Source: Prolixibacteraceae bacterium (lineage in GTDB: Bacteria; Bacteroidota; Bacteroidia; Bacteroidales; Prolixibacteraceae). Taken from it: 64,000 nucleotides of DNA. Within the stretch, counting starts at the first letter, position 1, and the number at the start of each line of letters is the position of its first letter. The notes beneath the pieces were generated by a model that saw only the letters and a list, made by a program, of their open reading frames with translations, ran no database searches and was not told the DNA's origin. Below are positions 38,528-47,314 of this stretch, one piece after another. The stretch is from NCBI GenBank assembly GCA_019720755.1, contig CP081303.1, forward strand, positions 2,666,001 to 2,730,000, read 5' to 3'. The position numbers and the translations under genes were made by a program.

Positions 38528-39742
38528 ATGAATAAAAGTTCGAAACATTTTATGGATCTCGAGCATAACTATGGTGCACACAACTACCATCCAATACCTG
38601 TGGTATTGAGTCGTGGTGAAGGCATCTATGTTTGGGATGTCGAGGGGAAAAGATATATGGATTTCTTGGCTGCATACTCTGCAGTAAACCAAGGTCACTG
38701 TCATCCTCGACTTGTAAAAAAGATGAAAGATCAGTGTGAAAAGCTAACACTTACTTCCAGAGCATATTATAACGACCAGTTAGGGTTGTGGGAAAAATAT
38801 ACCGCGGAACTATTAGGGTACGACAAGATGTTACCTATGAATAGTGGTGCCGAAGCCGACGAGACTGCCATTAAACTGATGCGCAAATGGGCATATCAAG
38901 TAAAGGGAGTCCCTGAAGGTCAAGCAAAGATCATTGTATGCAACGGAAACTTCCACGGCAGAACGATCACCATCGTTTCGATGTCATCCGATCCATCTGC
39001 ATATGCTGGCTATGGTCCTTATACTCCTGGTTTTATAAAAATCCCATATAATGATATGGAGACACTAGAAGAAGTGATTCAAGATCCAGATGTTGCAGGC
39101 GTACTTGTAGAGCCTATTCAAGCAGAAGCTGGAGTCTATGTGCCCGACGATGGCTTTCTTCAAAAAACCGCAGCTTTGTGTAAAAAACACCACTGTCTAT
39201 TGGTAGCCGATGAGGTACAGACAGGTCTCGGCCGTACAGGTAAGATGTTGGCATGTGATCACGAAGGAGTGCGACCAGATATATTAGTACTTGGAAAAGC
39301 AATCTCTGGTGGAATGCTACCCGTATCTTGCGTGTTAGCCGACGATGAAGTGATGCTTACCATCAAACCTGGAGAACATGGATCTACTTATGGAGGAAAC
39401 CCTCTCGCTTCGGTCGTAGCAATGGAAGCGCTAGAGATACTACAAGACGAGAAACTCATTGAGAACAGCGAACGTCTAGGAAAGATCTTTAGAGAGGAGA
39501 TGTTAAAAATCGACTCAAAATATATCATTGAGGTTAGAGGAAAAGGACTCCTCAACGCAATAGAGATCGATTCTAAAGCTCCCAAAAGCGCATGGGATCT
39601 ATGTCTAGAGCTGAAAGACAAGGGAATCCTTGCAAAGCCGACCCACGATTACAATATCCGCTTCACGCCACCTCTAGTGATTACAGAATCGCAACTAAGA
39701 GAAGCGTTAATTCCAATTAAAGAGGTACTTAGTAATATTTAG
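38528..39742 (+). CDS. rocD: Ornithine--oxo-acid aminotransferase
   Basis: PLP-dependent class III aminotransferase that converts ornithine and 2-oxoglutarate to glutamate semialdehyde and glutamate. The 404 residues match the ornithine aminotransferase pattern: N-terminal GAHNYHPIPVVLSRGEGIYVWDVEG, PMNSGAEADETAIKLMRKW near 98, NGNFHGRTITIVSMS near 140, DEVQTGLGRTGKML near 224 and the PLP Lys in VLGKAISGGMLP near 256. The phrase LLVADEVQTGLGRTG is typical of this enzyme group. It is a single gene ending at a strong terminator and is likely used in arginine/ornithine breakdown or proline supply. Confidence 0.94.
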   Translation: MNKSSKHFMDLEHNYGAHNYHPIPVVLSRGEGIYVWDVEGKRYMDFLAAYSAVNQGHCHPRLVKKMKDQCEKLTLTSRAYYNDQLGLWEKYTAELLGYDKMLPMNSGAEADETAIKLMRKWAYQVKGVPEGQAKIIVCNGNFHGRTITIVSMSSDPSAYAGYGPYTPGFIKIPYNDMETLEEVIQDPDVAGVLVEPIQAEAGVYVPDDGFLQKTAALCKKHHCLLVADEVQTGLGRTGKMLACDHEGVRPDILVLGKAISGGMLPVSCVLADDEVMLTIKPGEHGSTYGGNPLASVVAMEALEILQDEKLIENSERLGKIFREEMLKIDSKYIIEVRGKGLLNAIEIDSKAPKSAWDLCLELKDKGILAKPTHDYNIRFTPPLVITESQLREALIPIKEVLSNI

Positions 39743-39772
39743 TGAAGTATAAAATATCCTACTATAAATTAT

Positions 39773-39805
39773 AGGGGAGTGCCAAACAAAGCACTCCCCT
39801 TTTTA
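39773..39805 (+). terminator. Rho-independent terminator after rocD
   Basis: A 10-bp GC-rich stem (39773-39782 with 39791-39800), an 8-base loop and a T-rich tail lie 31 bp after the stop codon. Confidence 0.9.
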
Positions 39806-39892
39806 TTTTTAATGAGAAGCTTTCACCGTCGATAGTACAAGTATTCTCCATCTAAATAGTCTAGTAAAGTTAGACCAAATACAAACCCTATC

Positions 39893-40999
39893 TCATGGAA
39901 AGATTGCCTCGTTATAATGAGTTATACGACTCCAATAGAGAGCACTGTAGAAGTCTGGGAAATAAGTTTTTTTGTCTACAGGGATATAACAACTGATTCC
40001 ATGGAACCTCTTAAGCAATAGAGACTGTTGAAACCTATCTGTATGGTCTGTATAGAGTATAAAAGAGTTCAATGTTTTTATCATCTTAATCGCTGAATCT
40101 TCCCCATAACTCTTTTCTATGGCATCCACCAAATCATAACAATCAGCCTCTTTGTGAAGCCTCTGAACACCTTCAGCTCCTATTTTTACTTTCGGATAGT
40201 CAGTTATAATCTCAGACATCGTATGCTGAACCAACTCAATGTTATTCAGATCATACAAAGCAATGGTAGCAGATTGCAATTCTCCCTTGTTTTGCTTATA
40301 ATGAGCTATATATGTTTTACAAACCTCAACAAGCCTAGCTTTTACTGTTTGAGAATAATTCAAGAGTATTGGTAAAATCTCCTTATAGGGCATTCCTGTC
40401 TTTAATATGTCAGTAGGCGATGCCAAAAGATAGTCCGTATGGTTCTGTAATTCTGAAGCCACCTCAACACTCCCCATCAGACAGGCATCAAAGAGAATAT
40501 ATTTAAATTTTGTAGGCAGAGCATTTGCTAAATCATTTATCTCGATAGTCGCTCCTTTATCGATCCCAAATGATTTTGTTTGAGGCTTTGAAGAGGGAAA
40601 CCACGAAGTACCATGAGACCACAGAATAAGACCATATTGTTCAGATGGATATCTTTTTATAACCTCTTTTAAGATAAAATGGAGCGTACTACTACTTGCA
40701 GAATTCATATCTGAATACTGCTTTACAACTTGTTGATGTATCGAAACTCCATTCTTCTTGTTTATCTCCATCAGGTATGAGCTCTTGTCTCCTTTATCAA
40801 AAAAAACAATCACCTTTTGATCTGGTCCAATTCCCTCCACCATATCATAGACATTCAACAAAGCATTGCTCTTCAGATTATTATCTGCAGCCATATATAT
40901 AATCAAAGTTTCACTATGCTGAATGACTTCTGGATTCTTTTTACAACAACTTAAAAAAGCACAAAGAATACAACTATACAATAAAAAGTAGTGTTTCAT
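39893..40999 (-). CDS. Clostripain-family (C11) cysteine protease, lipoprotein
   Basis: Peptidase of the C11/clostripain clan CD. The 368 residues begin with a lipoprotein signal (LYSCILCAFLSCCKK), so the protein is probably lipid-anchored at the cell surface or in the periplasm. The catalytic His lies in YGLILWSHGTSWFP near residue 130 and the catalytic Cys in YILFDACLMGSVEVA near 172, in the order and spacing expected for the family. The start of the fold (TLIIYMAADNNLKSNAL) is also typical. Family members cut after Arg or Lys and some need self-processing. It follows the third small lipoprotein by 11 bp and is probably the last gene of that transcription unit. Confidence 0.87.
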   Translation of the reverse strand: MKHYFLLYSCILCAFLSCCKKNPEVIQHSETLIIYMAADNNLKSNALLNVYDMVEGIGPDQKVIVFFDKGDKSSYLMEINKKNGVSIHQQVVKQYSDMNSASSSTLHFILKEVIKRYPSEQYGLILWSHGTSWFPSSKPQTKSFGIDKGATIEINDLANALPTKFKYILFDACLMGSVEVASELQNHTDYLLASPTDILKTGMPYKEILPILLNYSQTVKARLVEVCKTYIAHYKQNKGELQSATIALYDLNNIELVQHTMSEIITDYPKVKIGAEGVQRLHKEADCYDLVDAIEKSYGEDSAIKMIKTLNSFILYTDHTDRFQQSLLLKRFHGISCYIPVDKKTYFPDFYSALYWSRITHYNEAIFP

Positions 41000-41010
41000 A
41001 AATTGCTTTA

Positions 41011-41679
41011 TTAATATCCAAACTCTTTGATATATTTCTCTGAAAGATCCCCCTCTACATATTTTGTATTACGAACAATTTTCAATCCCTCATCTTGGTT
41101 ACTATTCAGATATTTAAAAATCAGCGTTAAGTGAACAGGTTCGGCAAATCCCTTCTTTTGATTATAGTAAATCGAAATAATCTTCATGATCAACATATTA
41201 TTACGATATTCCACTTTTCTAATGGAACCATGATCACTTCCTGAAAACAAATCATCCCATCGAAAACAAATAGTACCATCTTCGGGGCGAACTTCTGGTT
41301 GTTTCATACTACACCTTAACTGCCAATTTGTACATTCCCATTTACTATACGTTGGATTCGTGATTTCTTTTTTCTCAAATGTACCAGGTACACGAAACAT
41401 GAATTGATATTGTTGATTCCCCTGATTATTTACACCTCTTCCACAAAACAATAAATTTTGCTGTCGGCTTAAATCTAAAGGATTTTCACCCGTAGTATAC
41501 TCAGTTAAAAAATCCTCATAGATCCCATTACAATTGATATCATGAATTTGTGGGCCATCCACACGTACTAGCTTATAAAAGCCATCCACATAAGAAGGTA
41601 TTTCAGGAACGCCCTCCTCCTCTTTCGAGCAAGAGCAGAGTGCCAAAAACGCAAAAAGTATGACTGTTAGTTTTTTCAT
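41011..41679 (-). CDS. Small lipoprotein, tandem copy A
   Basis: Unrecognised family, one of three adjacent paralogues. The frame is open back to 41745, but the start at 41679 (MKKLTVILFAFLALCSCSKEE) gives a perfect lipoprotein signal and is the start supported by comparison with copy B. The mature protein (about 205 residues) begins PEIPSYVDGFYKLVRVDGPQIHDINCNGIYEDFLTEYTTG. The DxNxNGxxxD loop resembles a calcium-binding EF-hand/dockerin-type loop. The strand-rich body ends in LTLIFKYLNSNQDEGLKI. It may be a lipocalin- or beta-sandwich-like surface protein. It lies 11 bp upstream of the clostripain gene. Confidence 0.8.
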   Translation of the reverse strand: MKKLTVILFAFLALCSCSKEEEGVPEIPSYVDGFYKLVRVDGPQIHDINCNGIYEDFLTEYTTGENPLDLSRQQNLLFCGRGVNNQGNQQYQFMFRVPGTFEKKEITNPTYSKWECTNWQLRCSMKQPEVRPEDGTICFRWDDLFSGSDHGSIRKVEYRNNMLIMKIISIYYNQKKGFAEPVHLTLIFKYLNSNQDEGLKIVRNTKYVEGDLSEKYIKEFGY

Positions 41680-42103
41680 ATATTTAAATTCTAGATTATA
41701 CGATGGAATTTTCATTCCATCGTATGGTTTGATTTTTAAGATCATAGATAAAACACAGTATTATAGCTCACAGATATCCAGTCAAATATCTGGATAAGAA
41801 AAGAAGTAGAAATACTGTGCATGCTTATTTTAATCGATAGGTGTCTATGGAAATACTTTTTAAGAAATACCCCATCAATTATTGCACTATACATAAAATC
41901 CAAACACAATAAAATTAATAAAGAACAGTTTTATTTGAACTCCTCCTAAAACAACATTAGAAGGCATTCGATACAGTTCTATTAGTTTCTCGACACCTTT
42001 CTCTGCAGATATATTTTCAATAACGATTCTTCCAAAATGATTAGAATAATCCACTTCAAGAAAAAAATATGGTCACATATACTTTCTGATTAGGATGAGG
42101 CAC
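41680..42103. other. Leader and spacer between lipoprotein copies A and B
   Basis: These 424 bp contain the conserved hairpin of copy A (41698-41725) and a spacer that is recognisably similar to the one upstream of copy B (shared phrases such as ATCGATAGGTGTCTATGGAA, with few changes). The duplication therefore covers gene plus leader plus spacer, about 1 kb per unit. No ORF is seen. Confidence 0.6.
41698..41725 (-). promoter_or_regulatory. Conserved leader hairpin, copy A
   Basis: Perfect 11-bp inverted repeat (ATACGATGGAA / TTCCATCGTAT) with a 6-base loop, ending 18 nt before the ATG of copy A. The same element precedes copies B and C. It has no T-run after it, so it is more likely an RNA leader structure or operator than a terminator. 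Confidence 0.7.
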
Positions 42104-42772
42104 CTACCATATAAACTGTTTGATATACTCCTCTGAAATGTCACCCTTTTCAAACTTCGTAGCAGGAGAAACTTTCAATGCTTCATCTTGTTCACTTGCA
42201 AGATATTTAAATATTAGTTTTAGGGTAATAGGTTCTACAAACCCCTTCTGTTGATTATAATATATTGAGGTTACTCTCATTATCAATAGATTATTACGAT
42301 ACTCAATTCGTTTTACTGAACCAAAGTCACTTCCTGAAGACGACCCATCCAATTTAAAACCAAAAGTTCTATCATTGGATACAGCTTTAGGTAGATAGAC
42401 ACTACACATTAAATCCCATGATCTCCAATTATTTTTTATAAAATAAGGATCCGTTATTTCTCTTATCTCATATGGACCTGGGACACGAAAAATAAATGTG
42501 TATTTTTCATTTCCATCAGAATCATCTATTCTTCCACAAAGCAATAGATTCGATTGTCTATTTAGATCTACAAAATTATCCCCAGTAGTATATTCTGATA
42601 AAAAGTCATCATACACTCCATCACCATTTAGATCTGCAATATATGGAGCATCAACCCGAACTAATTTATAGTATCCATCCACATAAGAAGGAATTTTAGG
42701 TATGTCCTGCTCCTCTTTCGAACAAGAGCAAAGTGCCAAAAACGCAAAAAGTATGACTGTTAGTTTTTTCAT
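42104..42772 (-). CDS. Small lipoprotein, tandem copy B
   Basis: Paralogue of the flanking genes, 222 residues. The signal peptide is identical to that of copy A (MKKLTVILFAFLALCSCSKEE). Here the upstream in-frame ATG seen in A and C is cut off by a stop codon, which fixes the true start in all three at MKKLTV. The calcium-loop-like segment is the most canonical of the set (ADLNGDGVYDDFLSEYTTG). The middle differs from A and C (WDLMCSVYLPKAVSNDRTFGFKLDGSSSGSDFG), so the three copies have diverged under some selection, while the signal peptide and leader remain nearly identical. Confidence 0.8.
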   Translation of the reverse strand: MKKLTVILFAFLALCSCSKEEQDIPKIPSYVDGYYKLVRVDAPYIADLNGDGVYDDFLSEYTTGDNFVDLNRQSNLLLCGRIDDSDGNEKYTFIFRVPGPYEIREITDPYFIKNNWRSWDLMCSVYLPKAVSNDRTFGFKLDGSSSGSDFGSVKRIEYRNNLLIMRVTSIYYNQQKGFVEPITLKLIFKYLASEQDEALKVSPATKFEKGDISEEYIKQFIW

Positions 42773-43060
42773 ATATTTAAATTTTTAGATTATACGATGG
42801 AATTTTCATTCCATCGCATAACTTGATTTTTTAGATCATGGATAACACTGGGTATAGGAACTCATATACATACACCCGAATATCTGAATTCTAAAAGAGA
42901 CTGAAATACCTACTCTTTAAATTAAATCGATAGATGTCTATGGAAGTCATTCATTCAAAAAATATTGTTAAATGATCCATTCGCCCTAAAGTAGGTACGA
43001 TATCCAATTTGAAGGCTATAACTCATCGAAATGTACTTGCTGATTTCGATTGTGTACCCT
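42773..43060. other. Leader and spacer between lipoprotein copies B and C
   Basis: This 288-bp spacer is homologous to the A-B spacer but shorter. It holds the copy B leader hairpin and no ORF. Confidence 0.55.
42792..42819 (-). promoter_or_regulatory. Conserved leader hairpin, copy B
   Basis: Same element as at 41698-41725 with a single change in one arm (CGCAT for CGTAT), ending 19 nt before the copy B start codon. Confidence 0.65.
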
Positions 43061-43726
43061 CTAATTAAACTGCTTGATAAATTCCTCCGAAAGATCACCC
43101 TCTTCGAATTTCGTAGCAGGAGAAACTTTCAATGCTTCCTCTTTGTCACTAGAAAGATATTTAAAAATTAACGTTAGGGTAATAGGTTCTACAACCTTCT
43201 CCTTTTGGTTATAATAGACTGAAACAACCTTCATGATCAACATATTATTCCGATATGCCGCTAACCTAACGGAGCCATGATCACTTCCCGAATACAACCC
43301 GTCCCATGTAAAACCAATAGTTCCATCATTAGGGCGAACTTTGGGTTGATAGATACTACACGTCAAATCCCATTTTCTATATTCAATTTTATCATAAAAA
43401 GGATTTGTAATTTCTTTCATCTCATATGGACCTGGGACACGAAAAATAAAAGAAAATTTCTCATTACCTCCAGAGTCCTCTGTTCTTCCACAATACAAGA
43501 GGTTGTTGGAGTTATTTAGATTGAAAGGATTATTTCCAGTAGTATATTCAGTTAATAAGTCCTCATATACCCCATTACAGTTGACATCCTGTATTTGTGG
43601 ACTATCCACACGTACCAGCTTATAACAGCCTCCAACATAAGAAGGAATTTTAGGAATGTCCTGCTCCTCTTTTGAGCAAGAGCAAAGTGCCAAAAACACA
43701 AAAAGTATGACTGTTAGTTTTTTCAT
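43061..43726 (-). CDS. Small lipoprotein, tandem copy C
   Basis: Third paralogue, 221 residues from the preferred start at 43726 (MKKLTVILFVFLALCSCSKEE; the frame is open to 43762). The mature part reads PKIPSYVGGCYKLVRVDSPQIQDVNCNGVYEDLLTEYTTG, so its loop is of the NCNG type as in copy A. The body (KWDLTCSIYQPKVRPNDGTIGFTWDGLYSGSDHG) is closest to copy A. It is the first of the three in the direction of transcription and lies directly after the broken large lipoprotein gene, from which it is separated by the leader hairpin. Confidence 0.8.
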   Translation of the reverse strand: MKKLTVILFVFLALCSCSKEEQDIPKIPSYVGGCYKLVRVDSPQIQDVNCNGVYEDLLTEYTTGNNPFNLNNSNNLLYCGRTEDSGGNEKFSFIFRVPGPYEMKEITNPFYDKIEYRKWDLTCSIYQPKVRPNDGTIGFTWDGLYSGSDHGSVRLAAYRNNMLIMKVVSVYYNQKEKVVEPITLTLIFKYLSSDKEEALKVSPATKFEEGDLSEEFIKQFN

Positions 43727-43744
43727 ATATTTAAATTTTAGATT

Positions 43745-43772
43745 ATACGATGGAATTTTCATTCCATCGTAT
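43745..43772 (-). promoter_or_regulatory. Conserved leader hairpin, copy C
   Basis: Perfect 11-bp inverted repeat as in copy A, ending 18 nt before the copy C start codon and starting 16 nt after the stop of the interrupted lipoprotein gene. Confidence 0.7.
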
Positions 43773-44873
43773 GGTTTGATTTTATAAATTATTCTAACCC
43801 TCTCATTGGATTATCACCATACTTTCGTGATAATTCATTTGGTTCGAGTAGGCGTGATGGTCTGTCGTTAGGAGTATACATCCCCCAGTTGTTTGTAGGC
43901 ACTCTAGCTCCCACATTTCTAAAGTGAGGTGGAAGCGCTCTATTCCTACTTACCGAGGAAGAAGTAATACTTCCTGACTTTTGTATCTTTGCTAGACCAG
44001 TCACTTGTGGATTTGTGTCATCTTGTGGCAAAATAATCATTTCCATATAACCTCCAATTCTTATTGGTTCAATTGGATAATACATCTTACCCTTTTTTTG
44101 AATAGGAGGATACTTTGTACTCCTATAAATTACTTTTCTTTTGAAATTAAGAAAAGTGGATCCCCAGTGGTCTGACTCATTATCATAACTCCATGTGAAC
44201 TTTTTATCGGTTGTCTTAGTTTGTTTCTTTGCCATCCTAGCAGAGATAGAATTTTTCAGTCCTACAACTCCCACATTCATAGATGCTCCAATACTTGAGG
44301 AAACTTCAGAGCTCTTAATCTCTTCAAATTTAAAACTTTTATTTACGGTTATCCGTTCACCTTTATCAACTTCTTCTGCTTGAATATAAATAGATACTCC
44401 CTGTTTTAACGGATCCCATTTCTCTAAAAAGTATTTCCCAACACTAGGTTTAATCCATTTAGATTTGATACTATCTTCATTAATTATATATCGCTCTCTT
44501 GAATGATTCCAAAAAGATGGCTTTAATCCGTCCACGGTAATTGTCTGAAAGGCAAAAACGTCAGATGCTGCAATACGAAATTTTAAGTCTTCAGGTGTAG
44601 AATCCGTCTCTCCTCCACGGAAAAACAAAAACCTAAACACAAAGTCATCACCAGACCAGAATTTTTCAATTAATTTTTTACCTCGAGCAAATCCACCACC
44701 TCGTTCTGTAAAACTTGTTCTGAGTTTCGGATCCTGAGGTTCATAATCGAGACCATTAACATCGTGTAATTGATTCAAACTTTTACATTTTAAAGCTGGA
44801 GAAATTCTAAAAGCAAACAACTCCTCTCTTATATTATTATTGACAGATGAAATGGTAGTATTTTTACTGTTTA

Positions 44874-44883
44874 AATCATAATA
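44874..44883. repeat. Target-site duplication, left copy
   Basis: AATCATAATA directly before the left inverted repeat; an identical copy follows the right one (46114-46123). A 10-bp duplication is consistent with ISAs1-family insertion. Confidence 0.93.
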
Positions 44884-44902
44884 CAGGGCTTTTCCATAAA
44901 AA
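44884..44902 (+). repeat. Left terminal inverted repeat of the IS
   Basis: CAGGGCTTTTCCATAAAAA; matches the right end at 17 of 19 positions. Confidence 0.9.
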
Positions 44903-44963
44903 CTAAAAAAGTCATCAAAAAGTGTTTTATTTGAATAACGACAAACATATAAAACCTTTAAGA

Positions 44964-46092
44964 TGACTAAAAAAACGAAGTTAAGGAATACTATGAATAT
45001 TTGAAAGAAAATTTAGTAGATCCTAGAGATACACGAGGGAAGAAGCATGATTTAGAGTTTGTCCTTGTAGGTATCACTCTATCAATTATTACTGGAAATA
45101 CCTTGCTGTCTGAGATTTCTCGTTTTCTAGAGAATTATCATTCTATATTACGCAAGATCGTTGGACTGCCAAAATGTAAACCTATATCATATAGTCAATT
45201 ACGTCGTATAATATCCTTTTTAGCTTCAACTAATTATCAAGAGGTTCAATCAAGCTATTTTGGATGGCAGAACACAAAAGATGATGATGACTGGATTTCT
45301 TTAGATGGCAAAGAGCTACGAGGAACAATAGCTAAGAGTCTAGGGCAAAAACGAGGTCTAAATATTGTATACGGCATAAGTCAAAAGGATAAAATATCTA
45401 CAGCCGCAACATTTTATGAAGGAGCTAAAGAAAGTGAAATAACGACGGTAAGAGAGCTCTTAAATGATCTATCTTTGGCATCTTCGAACTTAACATTTGA
45501 TGCGCTTCATACACAGTTTGAGACTCTTGAGAAATGTGAAAGTGCCAAAGGAATCTACATTGCACAAGTAAAGAATAACCAAAAGAATTTGAATGTAGAA
45601 TTACGGAATCATGAACAGTCAAGTGTTGAGTTTATGAGCCTTTCAATTGATAATAAAGGACATGGAAGAAAAGAAACAAGAACTTACTCTTTTTATGACA
45701 TCAGAAAGGTTACACTTGATGAAAAGTGGGTTCATTGTGGAATCAAGAGTTTAATTAAAGTCGATAGAGATCGCCTAATAGTAAACTCGAATAAAAGGTC
45801 GATAGAAACCTCATATTATATTAGTAACCGAGATTGTAATGAAATACATCCACATAAATATGCGAAAGCTATTAGGGGACACTGGACGATAGAAATGAGT
45901 AATTATATAAGAGATGTTCTATTCTCTGAAGATAATATACGATGCTCCAATAGAAATCAAGCAAAAGGAATGGCAATATTAATTACAACGGTAGTTAATT
46001 TAATACAACGAAATAAACCTAAAAACATTAAGGCTCAGAGAGAAAAGTTCTTATCTGATATTAGAAAGATGGCTTCTCTTTTTGTCATTTAA
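44964..46092 (+). CDS. ISAs1-family transposase, 5' end apparently frameshifted
   Basis: DDE transposase of the ISAs1 (H-repeat-associated) family. The main frame is open from after a stop at 44968-44970 and can start at a TTG at 45001 (363 residues). Motifs seen are VDPRDTRGKKHDLEFVLVGI at the N terminus, SLDGKELRGT (first Asp), LTFDALHTQ (second Asp) and IRGHWTIEMSNYIRDV (Glu). A better ATG lies at 44964 but in another frame: it reads MTKK and then a run of seven A (44969-44975). One extra A, or a -1 slip there, gives MTKKNEVKEYYEYLKENLVD continuous with the transposase. So the start is either the TTG, a slippage-controlled fusion, or a single-base deletion. Confidence 0.85.
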
Positions 46093-46094
46093 CA

Positions 46095-46113
46095 TTTTTA
46101 TGAAAATGCCCTG
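46095..46113 (-). repeat. Right terminal inverted repeat of the IS
   Basis: Read on the minus strand: CAGGGCATTTTCATAAAAA. It begins two bases after the transposase stop codon. Confidence 0.9.
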
Positions 46114-46123
46114 AATCATAATA
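46114..46123. repeat. Target-site duplication, right copy
   Basis: AATCATAATA, identical to 44874-44883. Confidence 0.93.
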
Positions 46124-46895
46124 GAGATATTCTCTTGGATATAAAACAGGATGCTTCTCATTATATGCATCAATTAATCTTTGATCTATGACATCTGTAC
46201 TAAGATATAGATACGGCTCAAAGCCCATATCATAACCGACAGTATCAGCTCTATATTTTTCATGATAATATTTCGATTTTGTAGACGTAGTATTATATGC
46301 TGGGTTGTAACAATCATCAACAAAGTCATAAACAGCCTCACTTGATTTGGTAGCAGGAGATCGCAACACGACTCTTGTATTATTTTTTACAACCAACAAT
46401 GGGTTCGTTGGAACTTCTGTTGACAACAAAGCATACACAGAATCCCCATTACCAAATACGGTGTTCGATTCGTTTCCAAGATCAGGAACAACACCGACAT
46501 GATTATCCGAAATATCCCATTCTTCAGCACTAAAGCCTCCAAGATAGGCCATATCAGGGATATGAATATTGATTAGAGGAGCACTCTTTTCTATTTGATC
46601 TAATGTGTTTACATCTTCAGCATACACGTCTAATGCTTGTTTGAAAGTGACACCAGCTTCTACCTCCATATTTTTTACTTTACCATAAAGAACATGATAA
46701 GCATTATCAAATTTCTTGAGTGACTCACGATGGATAAAAGATCTTACAGCTTCGTTATTATAAACAGCCTTCGAAAGTATCTGTGCAAATTTTCTTTGTG
46801 CTTCCCCCTGCGATATCGGCTTTATTACCTCAAAAGCACTCTTATCCACCATTGGACTTTCGGAGTTTATCTCTTCTTGTTGACAGGATAACAAT

Positions 46896-46902
46896 CCCCC
46901 CC
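46896..46902 (-). repeat. Seven-G homopolymer in a lipoprotein signal peptide
   Basis: A run of seven C on the plus strand (seven G in the coding strand) inside the signal peptide of the interrupted lipoprotein gene. Eight G would restore the frame to the lipobox LLSC. Tracts of this kind are typical sites of slipped-strand phase variation. Confidence 0.75.
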
Positions 46903-47249
46903 TAACACAAATAGTGTTAAAATTATTTTTTTCATATTAAACTATATTAAATGTAATCGATTGCAAATCTAATTTATTTAATATAATTAACAAACAATTT
47001 ATAATAAAAATAAATCTTAACATACTGATTTAATACGAGCCAATGGGGTACAAACACACAAGGCCTCTAATTATATTTAGAAAATAGTTGAATATTGAAA
47101 CAGACAATTCGTTTGGAGTTCTAACGATAAAAAGGCACTGCAACATCAAACCCGATTCCTTCATTACGAAACATATGAAGTATTGTTATTTCAAGTTTCA
47201 TACAGGATGAACAGAATCTTGGATCGGATAGATCAAATATAGGGATCAG

Positions 47250-47314
47250 TTACCCTTTGATTACCCTGAGAGTAACCAAAGGGTAAAGGAAAGGTAAAGG
47301 AAGGGTATAGGAAC
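47250..47314. repeat. 11-bp tandem repeat with inverted-repeat arm (second site)
   Basis: Three copies of an 11-bp unit, GGTAAAGGAAA (47282), GGTAAAGGAAG (47293) and GGTATAGGAAC (47304), are preceded by an inverted repeat TTACCCTTTG (47250-47259) and CAAAGGGTAA (47277-47286). The layout and unit match the element at 10405-10459. Confidence 0.75.

Larger units (their letters stand above)
44884..46113 (+). mobile_element. ISAs1-family insertion sequence, 1230 bp
   Basis: Complete element bounded by imperfect terminal inverted repeats (44884-44902 and the complement of 46095-46113; 17 of the first 19 bases match, both beginning CAGGGC) and flanked by identical 10-bp target duplications. It carries one transposase gene on the plus strand, opposite to the gene it interrupts. 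The sharp ends and intact duplications point to a recent insertion. Confidence 0.93.
43789..46935 (-). pseudogene. Large surface lipoprotein gene broken by an ISAs1 element and a signal-peptide frameshift
   Basis: Removing the insertion sequence and one 10-bp target duplication joins 46894-46114 to 44873-43789 in one frame of 621 codons plus stop (...REYLYYD then LNSKNTT...). Upstream, the ATG at 46935 encodes MKKIILTLFVLGG and then meets a run of seven G (46896-46902). One more G would give MKKIILTLFVLGGGLLSC, a perfect lipoprotein signal with lipobox LLSC in frame with the rest. The gene thus carries two separate lesions. The family is not recognised. The C-terminal part has a Ser/Gly-rich strand-helix block (SSIGASMNVGVVGLKNSIS) and a Lys-rich segment. 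Downstream lie three small lipoproteins and a clostripain-type protease. Either half might still be translated, but neither has a normal start and signal. Confidence 0.88.
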
